Of a DNA stretch of 64,000 bases, positions 1 to 13,500 are shown in pieces. The stretch comes from Aurelia coerulea (taxonomy: Eukaryota; Cnidaria; Scyphozoa; Semaeostomeae; Ulmaridae), in NCBI GenBank assembly GCA_039566865.1, contig CM076949.1:744001-808000 (forward strand), in the 5' to 3' direction. Position 1 is the first letter of the stretch. Every line of letters starts with the position of its first letter. Under the pieces are notes generated by a model that saw nothing but the letters and a program-made list of their open reading frames with translations, did not search any database and was not told the origin of the DNA. Position numbers and translations under genes: made by a program.

Positions 1-896
1 AAGAGACATTTCAAGGAATGAAATATCTTGTGAATTGGCTAGGAAATATAACGATTGAAAATACTCCAAATTTGGCGAAGGTATGAATAATTTCGGGCTT
101 AACTGTATATCAAATGCCAGAGGGACATAGGCTTATAAACTTGGAGCTTTACAAACATTTGGAAGCTATGCTCTGGTGCTTCAATTTCAGATGAAGAAAA
201 AGTTGGCACATATATTTACCTTTAATAATTCAACTTGTTTCCATTCGACATCTTTGAAAAATGGATGCACTTTTATTTCATCCACTCTAAAAAATAAGGA
301 AAGTTGCCTTCAGGTAATATCATTACAGAATTTAGAACACTCTAACAGTAGCACAGAAAAAGCGTAAAAAACTTGCAGCATCGTCCAATATATTCAGGAT
401 TTGAACAATCATCCTATGACTACTTTGAAAAAAAAACCATGTTTTTTTAATGCTATTAAAACATTTAAAAGTTCCAGCTCTCAGGTGACCCAATAAAAAG
501 TAAAACTTTTTGAAAAATCAGCAGATTATGTTACCAATTTTGGAATTTTCTTCTTGTGTATTTGTTTAAGGACCAAATAATTTTAATAGATGATCGTTAT
601 TTTATTCAACTGTGAGACGGATGAAGAAATAAAGGCACGAAAAATATGTATTGAGCAATAGTATGTTTGCGAGATATTGAATATTTTAGCCAAAAAGCTA
701 TCCCATTCGATTTCTTATGAACTTTCGAGTTTTACATGATAAAACAACTTTGTCAAGGACGTAGGCAGCGATTTTAAGTGGTATTGCAGGGCAGAATGAA
801 TCAAGAAAACTGATTACTATCTCGAGGGAGAGGAAATTAGGATATTTTGGGGATTTTATATGGCTAAATAACATCTACAGAACACTGTTAGGATAT

Positions 897-1043
897 ATAG
901 ATGGAAAGAGAGGCAGAGGTCGACCAATGGTTAGCTGGTATGACAACATCAAGGAGTGAACCGGTATGCAATATGATTGGGCAACAAGAATAGCAATGGA
1001 AAGAGAAAAGTGGAGGGCTTCAGTGTCACCCAACGTCGAAAGA
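897..1043 (+). pseudogene. LINE reverse-transcriptase C-terminus, relic
   Basis: Frame 897 onward reads IDGKRGRGRPMVSWYDNIKE, stop, TGMQYDWATRIAMEREKWR then ASVSP. This is the end of a non-LTR retrotransposon ORF2, whose families share the pattern G.RGRGRP..W.D.I...TG....A...A..R..WR. An in-frame TGA sits where the family has tryptophan. It lies in the last visible GRK intron. The 5' part is too decayed to follow. Confidence 0.75.
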
Positions 1044-1380
1044 TACAGAACACGAAGAAGAGGAAGATTGCAGGGCAGAAAATTGAAATTGAAAATAACT
1101 ACCAGTGATTTTGCAGTATGCTTCAAACCCTGGTGACTTCTAATGGCACAAATTCCCATAAATTCAAAGCAGTTTCAAGACTTTTATAATCAAACTTTGA
1201 TGATCTTTCAAAAAGTTTCACGTCCATCTGTGCTAGCATTCAATTACCTGAGAAATATGTGTTACTCTCCACATATTTCTCACTTCTGTCACCAGATGAT
1301 GGCTTACAGAAACAAAGGCAAGACCTACCCAATGAGTCAGCGATAACAAAACAAGTAAATGAAGTTTGAAAACTGCTTAC

Positions 1381-1481
1381 CCGTTGCCTTTACAACCAAG
1401 TCGCTGTGAGACATCACGTTGCAGAAATCCACCCAATAGGGACTTCATTTGATCGCTGAATTCATCCGGGAATTTGACATC
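1381..1481 (-). CDS. GRK2/3: GRK2/3 coding exon 16 (residues 407-439); gene runs off left edge
   Basis: The exon encodes [20 protein letters not shown] then [13 protein letters not shown], the C-lobe segment that matches LLEGLLQRDVNRRLGCLG. It ends in phase 2 before GTAAGC. The expected next segment (HPFF...W..) is not present between 1 and 1380, so the last intron continues past the window edge. Confidence 0.95.
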
Positions 1482-4400
1482 CTTGAAAAGAAAATAATGT
1501 ATTGAACTAGGCGTCCTAAAATAAAAGCAATACATTTAACTGGCTTTTTAACGAAGATTGTGATTCAATAGACCTTTAGCTATTCTGAAAAGAATCAGAA
1601 TCGAACGATAATTTGCTACGTTTTGTAGAATTTTCGAATGTGCACAATAGTGATAGAAGCTCCAACGCCACTTGATCGAACCGCGCGTATAAAGATGTAT
1701 AAAAGTAACGCTCGATCCAGGCTCTTTGTAGAATAGCTAAAAGGTCTATTAGTCTGTAATAGCAATATTGATGAAGGAGTTTACACCTGTTTTGAAGGAT
1801 TTTGAGAACAAGTATTTTTATACAATCGCCCGTAACTTGAGAACGATAAGACCTTTTCAAACTATATTTTCTTATCTGAGTCGATGCTACATTAGTTGCA
1901 CAGGTATTTTCAGTTTATTAGAATTAGGTCGAAGGTTTGAGTGCAGCAGGCTTTCAAAAGTCTAAGCATTATTCAACCAGCGTTTTGTTGAAATTGGTCT
2001 GTAATATCAATTTGAATGATAACTTATGATCTTAGATAATAAACTTGAACCTCGACACTTTAATGTTCAAAATCTATGTCTTATATGATCTTAATCCAGA
2101 CAGGGTAAATTTACGATTAGCTACACACAAGAAATTTAGAAAAATGGCCTAATGAACATATGTTATCCACAGGATAGGAGTTTTATGTAATGAGATTGGG
2201 ACTGTTAATGTACCATTGTCAGAGTCATTTTGTCGATTTCATACTTGTCCTTGGTTTTCTGTTGTCGAAATGGGCTGTGTCTGAAAATAGCGAAGGAGAG
2301 CAAATTACGAAGAGCAATGAATACATGAATATAAAATCGGTCTTCTTCAAACGAAGGAATCTTACAGTGGTGGGGTCGAGGCTAGGAGTGGGAAAATAGC
2401 AGACCACAACAGCAATGCTCCCAGAAATATTTCAAAAATGGCAGAAAGAACAATGGAAGGGCAATGAAAATTATATTTGATTCAATCGTTCTGTAATTCA
2501 GTATTAATGGCAAAATAGCAGTTTATTATAATTCCTCTATCAATTAAAATAACTGTCCACTCAGTTTATGCAGTATATACTGAAATGACTGCTTTGAAAA
2601 CCTTTTACTCCAAACCTCGTCTCTTTTATGAAATCAAATTTTTGTGAAAGAATTTGGTGTCTTTCATTCTGCTTCACAAATTATGATAAAAGTATTTGTT
2701 TCATGTATACCCAGCAAATAAGGGGAGCAGTCAGTGACAAAAACTGAAAGGTTTCGAAGAAGAAAGTTCATTGATTTTCACTTGCTCATATATGGTCTCA
2801 TCCAGGAAGTAAAGTATTTTTTCCAGCCCTGGTCAATGGATTGCACTATCAAAGCACTTCTTCATCTCACAGCAAAGTGACATGTCACATATATTTTTGC
2901 AAGCTTTTAACATGAAATACCACTAGATATCAAAATTGATTCTTGCCCTTCCAGCAAAATAGCTAAGAGGTTGGATTACGGCTTTAGCTGGAAGTATTTT
3001 CCGACCTTATCACACCTTTGATGGTTTCTCGAATGAAACTGAGGCTACTGCAAAATAGTACTCACCCTCGTAGTAATTTGTAGAGCATGCATCCGAATGA
3101 GAACCAGTCAGCTGATGAATCATAACATACACCCTTCTGTAGTACTTCTGGAGCCATATAGCCATGTGTGCCCCTACGATTCGATCAAAAATGTGATGTA
3201 TCATTCATGATGTACCATGTCCCAATGTACCAGTGTACAAATGTACCATGTAGCAATATGGCACATACAGGGCACAACATTTTGGACCAACAAATTTTCT
3301 ATCGCAACTCTTCTTAATTTTTTCAACCAATATGATTTAAAAATGATTTGCTTCGAGACAGATATAAAACCCTGTTTCTTTTCCAGAGCAAGTCACTTAG
3401 CAGCAGTTTCTGCATATAGTTGCTGTTGTTGCAAAAAAAATCCAAAGAATGACAAAACAGATCTTATACTACAAAGAATCATTGTCGAATTGGAGGTGGC
3501 CTAGACTCGCTTGCCTCAAAATTAGAAAGCAACGTAAAAATGGGGCTAATACCACAAGAATGCATTCGCAATAAAATTATACTGCCGCATTAGTGCAAAA
3601 GAATGCAAACATGAATTGAATACTGTCACGTAGTTGATTTCAGATGTGACATTGTCTCCTTGAGATCGCACATAGGACAATAAACACCAGCAATACTGCA
3701 TAATACTTACACACAAGCATGAGGCTTTTTCTTGGAGAAATCACACGCTAGTCCAAGATCTGATATTCTGACATGACCATGCTCATCCAGCAGTATGTTA
3801 GCGGGCTAAAATAGCAAGCATAAATTATTAGTTTCGAGTTAATCCATAAGTCGTGAGTTAATTCCGTAAGTAGAAGCTCTTTGGGCAGCTGATTTCAAAA
3901 CTCCGTGTTGCGAAACCATGCATCTATTCACTGATCCTTTATGATACGATTAGATATAGTTGGTTTTGAAACACTGGAGAGAGTATTTTTTGATGCGGAG
4001 GCTGATCGCCTTTAATCTTACAGCAAAAGATGGTAAATTAATTGGCCTACATTGATACTTATACAGCGGGATGTACAGTGGTACTTTCTATTTGCGAGTA
4101 AACTCTCCAGGGGAAAGATACAGTGCTCAACATAAACTATGCACATATTATTTCGTAAGCATATTATTGCTGCTTAACACTTCTTTACTGCCGATGTAAA
4201 GCTTAGCTTCTTACAAACCTTTAAATCTCTGTAGCATACGTATCTTCTGTGCATGTGTTCAAGACCAAGGATAACTTCAGCGGCATAAAATAACATCTAC
4301 GAAAACAAAAGAAGCACTGTTAAGAAAAGTTACCCCCTGTGTGTTCGTGTTATAGACAGCCTAATGGTCGACCTCGATTGATTGATTGATTGATTGATTG

Positions 4401-4498
4401 ATTTATTTATCTGAGAAGAAAATGTTTAAGTGTATGTGTGTTTTAAATAATGGTTTTCAAACTCAAAACCCAATATAGGTATGAAGCTACCTAAGTAC

Positions 4499-4544
<46 letters not shown>

Positions 4545-7500
4545 CTGAATTGTAGACAACCAAGAAATAACAAAGATAACTAAAAATAGATAAACAAGGG
4601 CCTATGAAAATTTTTAGGTTAGAGGCCTTCTTGGCCTAGATGCCTTATTATATAAAAAAAGATAATTGAAATTAGATAATAATGATTCTGAATTTAAAAA
4701 ACTGCTTTTTAGATAAATTGGAAAAACATTGCCAAAGGAATGAAATCAATGAAAATAGTTGGTAATGATTACATAAATACTTAGCTCTCTTTATGTACAG
4801 TAGGCAAACGTGATCCGTGCTCCTAGCGCTTTTGCGCATCCCTAAACTTACATTTTCAAGCCATAATACATTAATATCTTCTTGAATCACTTCAAACAAA
4901 CATGAAATATATTCTATAAGATTAATATACCTCTTCTTCACTGAAAACACCGTGTTGTGTTAAATGATAGTGTAAATCACCGCCTGAAATAAAATAAAGA
5001 AGTGGAGTGGTACTGCAAGTGAATTGATACAATGGGAAAAGACTCTTTACACGTATATTTATAATACCAAGTCATTTTGCGGTTTTTCTCGCATTTCATG
5101 GGCAAAAAAAATTTCAGTAAATTCAACTTTATGAAACTTCATTAGTTGCAAATCAACCGAAAAAGGCCCTAAAGGTAAAGCACTTGATCAAATTTAATCT
5201 AGCACTATAATGTAAAATATTATTTAAAGATTTCATCGAGTGTAGGGAGGATTAAAGATCTTAGATATGTGAATTATTCGGTTGTCAAAATCTATGTCTC
5301 CATTCTTTTGCACCAATGCGGCAGTATGACTTTATTGTGAATGCGTTCTTGTGGTATTAACCCCAATTTTACGTCGCTCTTTATTTTCGAAGCAAGCAAG
5401 TTTAGGCCACCTCCAATTCGACAATGTTGCTTTTCAGTACAACATCTGTTTTGGTCATTTGTTGGATATATGTTTTGCAACAACAGCAACTAAATGTAGA
5501 AATTGCTGCCTTGTGACTTGCTCTGGAAAAGAGGTGCGTTTTATATCTGTCTCGAGGCAAATCATTGTCAGATCATATTCGTTGAAAACTAGAAGAAAAG
5601 TTGCGATAGAAAATTAGTTGCTCCAAAATTTTGTGCTCTGTATGATTCATATTGCTACATGGTACATTTGTATTTCAGTACACTGGTACATTCCTCACTT
5701 GATCAAATTGTAAGGAATCTATCATACAGAAGAATAGGCAAGAACAGTTAATCTCTCTCAAGAGCTACCATTCTAAACCATCCAGTACAGAATGCCAGAA
5801 CGAAGGAATGAAATTAAACTAAGAAAACTCACCATTCATTAGATCCAAAACGAAACATAATTTGTCAGTTGTTTGAAATGCATACGTCATACACACTATG
5901 AATGGACAATTTACCTAAAGTAATTGAAAAAAAAATGAAGAGTTTATTGAGACGTAAGTAGATCTAGCAAGAGAGAAATAATTTGAGAGATCATTTGAAG
6001 AAGCGATATAGCATTATGTATATTTGATGACATACCTCACAGTAACTCAACGGTGTTAACAATAGCTTAGCTAGGGGGACTGGGTCAATCTGAAAATAAT
6101 TTCGGTCATTGACAGCTTAATCTGTCTCAGTTTTTCTGCTGTGCCAATATAGATTTTAAGTACAACAAATCTATAATCGGTTTGAGCTTCTGTCTGGGAG
6201 AGATGACTTTTAGGAGAGGCACTAGGATGGATCAGTGGTAGCCCGTTGGCCCACCACTCAGTGTGGTCATATCAAGTGGAAGGACCATAGGATGTTACTT
6301 CGATAAATTTAGCTCCTCAGTGTGTCTGAAGCCGAGTCTAAAGCTGCCTTCACATGCAGGAAGAAATAAGCAACAGACTTTAACATATGTGAATATGCAC
6401 CAACTTACCATGGATAGCATGACTCTTTCATTAAGTGCCAACGTTTCACCTTGTTTCAGTTTTATCCTTTTCTTGTCTAAGCATTTCATAGCGTACCTAG
6501 AAGATCGAGTGTAAGGAAGATTAAAGATGTTAGATCTGTGAATCATTCAGTTGTTAGAAACGAAGAAAACTGACGAGTATGGTGTTAATAGCTACTGTCC
6601 ATGCTCTGTTGATGCTCAACATCTAGCGTCAAGGCGCAAGAGTCGAGTGCATTTGCTTCAACTTTACCTCATTTAATTAATTCTTTGTTTACCTAAGGAT
6701 ATCAGGGTCTAAAAAGCAAGCAGAATTTGTGAGTAAAATGTTTACGTTCTTGAATTTACAAGCTTAATCACGTGAAGCAAATTTGCTAGCCCCAGTAGAT
6801 ATTGTCCTTATAAGGAGGCTACATTGTAAAATTTTGCCGGAAACCAAACCAAAATACTTGTTGAACTCATGAAAAGATGCCCTTCTCATTTAAAGACTCG
6901 CGTAAAGACTCTTTGGCAACCGGCATGCATTCCAGCCTTATATGACCAAATTTCATTCTGCATGAAAATAATTGTATGATATCACTCAAGACAGCAGTAC
7001 GCCGTGAAAGAGGGAAGGCCGTCCTGGCCGTACAGAATCACTGAAATTGATAAATGTGTGTAGAAAATTTCACTTGAATCATATGAAATCCTTCAAATTC
7101 ACGTAAAGCAAAACCAAAAATTGCAATGCATGCTGGCTGCGCAAGAGCTTTTAACAAATGTTCAGAGTTTCCATCAACAATAATCGTTTACAGGGGCTGT
7201 ACAACCCGTGCTCTCTGCGTGGCACTGTGCGTCAAATCATCGAATGTGTTTACGCTAACCAGAACAGCTATTAGCTAATGGCGATCTTGCACAGAGAATA
7301 GTAATCCAAAGTATCTGCGACAATCTTGGTGATCAAAGCTTTGGTGGAGGATTGTTTCATTTTTCTAACGCCGAATATTTGAAAGTTTTAATGGATATCA
7401 AAAGTTCCATCATATTTCATAGACTTAGACAAGAAAACACTGCAATGAAACTTACGTAGAAGCTGTGATGAAACTGGCCGCCATTAAAAACCCAAGGCTT

Positions 7501-10500
7501 TAGTCACGTGCGTGGGTTGTCCCGTACTTTCCGATTGTTTACAAAGTTCTTGTACAGCAGCCCCTTTAAAGGGAGTACAAAGACCAGCAGCCTTTGCCAT
7601 CGTTTGTCTTTGTTTTTGTGAATTTCGTACAGTCAGTTATTCTGGAAGCTGTGCAGAGCAAGTCGCTGACGGCGCAAAAGGCATGCTGGCCTTTGTACTC
7701 CCTTCAAAGTTATTTACCTAAACGCTTGGAGATGAAATGATAAAAAATCTTACATTTTTCCAGTGTCGGCTTTCCTGCAGCCATACACCTCTCCGAATCC
7801 TCCTCTGCCAATAATTCGATGTACACTGAAGTCATTCATACTTAGCTGTAAAAAAGAAAATATAATCATTTCAGGACGTTTTGCTACACGTTTTCATCTG
7901 ACACTGGTCAAAGCAAGATAATAGACCTAGAGCTATTTTTAAAATTTTCAATTGAATAGGAAAAAACCTTCTACATTTTGATCTTCAATATTCAAGTGAT
8001 CCGCGGGAGAGCCTCATCTTGTGTACATTCGAAAATTTGACAAACGTCTTCAAAATTTAGAAAGATGTCATTCAATCCAGAATCTTTTGCGGAATAGCCG
8101 CAAGTTTTATTACTGGGCTTTCACGTCAAGCTTCGGATCACACAAGTAGGTAGTCACGTATGGAGCCCTTGTTATGATGTTCATGTCGTTAGGTGGGGAC
8201 CAAATCACCATCCTCTGAACTGTTTTGGCTGCACTGTCAGAGGATTACGCCACTGCGCCAAAACACTGTCAAATCAGTGGATGAAATTCGACAGAGGGGA
8301 AATAAAAAAAGAAGCAGTGCATTGATGAGAAAGGAGCAAATTTAAATTCAAGCCATTTAAATTCTCGAAGGGTCAACGGAAGAGGTAAACAACTTCTTTT
8401 TTGTGGGCAAAGAATGGTTTTTAGTATTCATAGGCCCAGCCTCTAAGGTCAAGTAAGAAGTAATACTGCCATAGAGGCTAATACTGCCATAGGATATTTC
8501 TTCCTTTAAAAGACTTTATTCATCACTCACAAATCGCGCTCAAAGTCCTTGAAACAAAACTGGTCAATAGTTTTTGCACTATGTTGGAATAAAAGATAAT
8601 TTAGTTGACTTCCTAGATATACACTATAATGTGCAGTCAAGCGAATTAACTTTGAGAAAATTTTACCATAGGGAAATTTTACCGTCAAATGTGCGCTGCA
8701 AGGAAGTATAAAATTTCCTCGGCCACTTCATATCTGATTCAGATGCAATTTATCTTATTCCTTTACTGGTAGTATGCTTTGAACCTATACTTACATGTAA
8801 ATTGAGCTCTAAATTTTTCCATTGTAAAAATCTAACGTATTTCTCACTGCAAGGAAATGAAAAATAGGTCAAATTTTAGCAGAGAATGTGAGAATGTCAA
8901 ATGGTCATTGTCAAGGAAGAATTCCCATTTCAAAAAATCATTTTGGAAATGTTTTAACTTTTTCAATAAATAATGGTAATGCTTTCATTATCAAGAAAGA
9001 TTTGCCATTTCAAACATCCTTGGAAAAGGAGGCGAATTATTCATAACAATTCGAACTTATTTATCGTTTAAAAATTTTCCCTTTGCGAGGCGAATACATA
9101 ATAACGAGTAAGCAAGGAGGCTACGGGGCTTTATCATTGGGGGGGGGGGCGTTATTCAATTTCCTGGGGTCCCTGTGGCAAAACTCTCAAGTACTTTCCG
9201 ACGTCACAATCGATCCTCCAAACCGAGGCTAACCTTATCGAGTACTCTTACAAAATGGCGACGGCATTGGGCCTAACTTACCAAAATGTGGTACGAATTC
9301 ACAACAGAAAGAGATCTCAAAACTTGGAAAGAACTCACAATTGATGTTCGGCAGTTGGTAAGGTTGCTATTTTAGCAAGAAGACGTGAGTCGAGAAGACG
9401 CCAGCAGAATTCTTTTGTTCATTAATTGTATAAATCTCCTGGGGCTTTGTGTAAGTTCTGTTATGAAATCAACAACCCGAAAAGTGTACTTTTGAAGGCC
9501 GCTCGCTCACCCCGGACTTGTCCTTTAAAGAAAGGCGAATACATAACAACGAGTAAGTAAGATTTACTCACCATTTTAAAAACTTCTCAAAAATTCTTCC
9601 TCTCAAGCTGTCCCTAATTTCTTTGTCATATGGCTAAATTGGGAACAAAGGCAAAAATATCAACATTTAGAAGCTCGTAAGAAACTTTCGGTAGCAAATA
9701 TTTCCTAAGACATACGGAACCTGCTAAAGGCCTAGGATCTAAAGTTACTCGTCAAAAATGGGTGTAGTCAATTAATAAAATATTCTCCATAGAAAATAGT
9801 AACAACAAACTGAAAACAGAAATTGAGAATGCAACATGACAAAAACGATAACGAATATGGTATGAATAATAATGATGAATATATAAATTTCCAATATTTT
9901 GTCCTGCCATGCAGGACTGCTCCAGGGCTGTTGTATGACAGCTACGTTTTGGATTAAAATATATGCAACGATTTGAAAAACAAAAGTCCCGCATGGCAGG
10001 ACAAAATATTGGCTATTTATGAATTCATCATTATTAATCGTACCATATTCGCAGTGGTTTTTGTTGTGTTGCGTTGTTCCTGGTTTTCTACTTCATTTCG
10101 TATTTACATCATCTCAAGCACACCCATTAATATTGGATCCAACAACCACTGTTGATTTTGTGGCATGTTCTTTTCACATTTGCTATACTACAAAACATAC
10201 TTCCACGGTGTTTCCAGTGACGTAGATACCAATATGGCAACACATTTCCATTCTACAGGTGTCTTTTGTTGATTTTACAGACGATTAAACAAATAATCAG
10301 TCCACAAGATGGCATAAAATCTGATTGATTATGATCTGTGTAACTGCAAATGTGAGCAGCTTATCTTAAAGACAGCAGGCTTTTGTGTGAGTCATAAATA
10401 AGGCTTGATCGCAAGGCTATTTTCGTCCCTCAGAAAATTTATCTTCGCTAAATACGGACTAACTACAGAAGGTGAAGGGGAAGGTGAAGTTGCGTTTTCA

Positions 10501-13500
10501 GCGCCAAGCGCTGGGATCGCAGAAATAGAGCAGACCTAATCGAGTCTGCGACCCCTTGTCATGACGCTCAAGTGGTGGGGTCCTACCGGGTATCGAACCC
10601 GCTCCGCCTGATTGTTCTGGCTGCAAAGTCAGAGGATTACAACACTGCGCCACAACACAATACAGAAGCCAACGAGGGCAGATTTTGTAATACAATAGCA
10701 TCAGTTGCCTTTGTTTGATACCAGAATTCAAAGCGATTAGAGATTGCAGACAAAGGAAATTCTCTCAACCAGAAATTCAAAACAAACAAAGCCATGAAAG
10801 TTGTTCAGAGCCCAAGAAGGCGAACCGTTGCCTTGTGCATGCGATGAAGGGTGGTTTTAAGAGTCATGAGTCATGAGTTCATAACGAAAGAAGAAGGACA
10901 AATCTTAGAGATTAATGTCTAAGAGATTAGAATTTCACAGGTAAAACAGATGTGAGATACAACATGTAGTATAACATGGCCAAAGACATGCTGCATACAA
11001 TCCTTTATTCAATGATACAAGAAATACTGCAGTTGTCGGTATTATACCACACTTTCTGTTGCATCAGTTTTGACGTGAAATAGTGCAGCTTAAAATACTA
11101 CGTTGATATATGGTGCTGTATTTCACTATCGTTTTACATGTGGTTGGTAAAATAACTGTGTCATACTCACTTCAAATAAATTGACAGGAACTTCTCCTCT
11201 GAGTAAAAGTTTCCTCACATGTTCGGTCGCAGTGAATGAGAATGACTGAAATAAAAAGATGCAAAAATAAATATATAAGAAAGGAAGGAAGATATAAATA
11301 AAAAAATAAGAAATAAATACTTTCTTTATCAAAACCGAATCCGTGAAAGTTTTTTCCTCTGAGACAACTTCATTTGATGGCGCTGCGAAAGCTTATTCAA
11401 AAAATTCATGAAACGTTTCTTCTAGCAGCAAAAAGATTCTTTCTGCGAAAATATCTTCCTTTAAAGTAGTACAAAGGCGTGTAAAGAAACGTAGCGGGTG
11501 AGACAAAAAGAATCCTCGTTTGAAATGCTACTACTCCCTGGATATCAAAAAATTGATATTGGCAAATATATTATTTGACGGTGGACTTATTCAAATCTAT
11601 CTCAAAATATACCAGACTGAGATCGGCCCTCCCTTCGGAAATTAAGGGGGAAAGCCCACTTTAGCAAACCTTCACAACATGCTCAAGTTAGCATAGCTTC
11701 CAAATCTTTAACTCGGCGTAAAAAGGTGGGTGTAAAATTCTGTGATCTATTTCTTCCGATTGAGTGGCTTGAAACAAACTTTAGTTACTTATCTTTAATT
11801 CTACCGTTGGACGTTTCAGAAGCTTTTCATATTTTTCGAAATTTCAGCGTATACTGCAATCCAACTCATTTGAGGGTGTGACGTCATCAAATTTCTAAAT
11901 CATAAATCAGAAAATTGACAGACTTTTGCTTGATACCATATTGTAGACATCCATAAACTATGGTTTTCTTCGAAATTATTTCATGTTGCTTCAAACAGGT
12001 TAGAAATTACGATGGTTTAAAGTTTTTTTGAAAACTTTTCTTGAATTCTTGAAAGAGTAGAAAAACACTTTAATCCTGAAAATATTGAAGATTTCAGAAA
12101 AGTCCAACGATAGAATTATAGCGAAATAGCTAAAGTTTCTTTGAAGTCATTCAGTTCAAAGAAATAAGTAACTGAATTTTACACCAGCCTTTTTAAAGAT
12201 TTGGAACCTATGCTGCACAAGTTACGACCAAGTATTTGCCAATGAACAGTAGCCTTCCACATTGTTTTTTTATTCATCCGCTATTTTTGAGAAATATCAT
12301 TTGCGATTAATTCATTGTATCACAAGTAAATATACTATAAGCATGCAACTAAAATGGCAATCTGGAAAGAGGAATATATGCCCTTACAAATAGCAAAATA
12401 TATTTATCAAGGAACGATAGAACCTTTAAAAAAATAAAGAAGACATTATAAACATTTTCACTTCTGTCTTTCAACCTTAAAAGTTCTCTCGACGATCAAT
12501 TGCAAGGCAAAAAATTTCTTTTTCCAAAAGAATCAAGAAAATTATACGTAGGCACCTATGAGTAATAAATTATGAATGAATAAAAAGGTCTTTTTCGGAG
12601 CTACAAATTTCCATGAATAAAAAAATACGAATTTTCCGATTCCTTGTTCACAAAGGACTACTTCCTAAGTCAAAAATGAGCTTCTTCGAGAATTGCTGCG
12701 ACAAGAATACCACATTTTGCTGAAATTCAAAATTCTGAGGGCGTTCTTGATATCTAAGCCAAACTTTTGAAAGAAATATAGATGATTTTCAAGGCTGTAT
12801 TACGTAACAAATGTCACATCTCTGAAGCTGGTTATCCCTTTGCTTTAATGAGGCCTTTTAAGACCTGTTCCTATACGAGGATCTTAGAATCCCGTACGCT
12901 GTTTTGAAGAGCGATTTGTCGCTCATACGGGGGTGAGCTAACCGCTTACAGGGCTAAATCGGAGAAATTCCCACCCGCCTGCCTAGACAGAACTTGGGCA
13001 CGTGCTAAAATGGGACACACAGCCATTGTCTAAACGAGCAACGCATGGGCAGTAAAGACGTTTTCATCTCGGTAGACGGGATAGAGTGTTCACATGGAAA
13101 TTTTGACCACGCCTTCCAAGATCTTGCCAGTGCTCCAGTGAGATCTCGCTAAGCGGGCCCGCTCGCCTATGGTTGAACAGAGGACAAAATTTCTGTGGGA
13201 ATTTCGGATGAGATGAGATCTCGGCAAACGTTACAGCCTGGTAAGCATTCAGGCTCACTTTCATATGAACAGGCCCTTTGATCGAGCCCGTGGCAAAACC
13301 TAATCACAATAATATGATTAAAATAAACAAGGAATATTTACAACGTTAGTATAACTGAAAAGTCACCAGTCATTGTGAATATCTGCGATTTTACACAAAC
13401 ATTTTCAACAAAAAGTATCGCTATGAGATGCTATTTGATACATATTTCAGAGCGTAGTTTTAAACCCCTTTGAGTGAGACGAATTATGAAGATCCTGCTT

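Noticed and set aside
6030..6095. Possible extra GRK exon between exons 9 and 10
   Set aside because: It has border-like signals but translates to nothing that fits the kinase; exons 9 and 10 join in phase without it.
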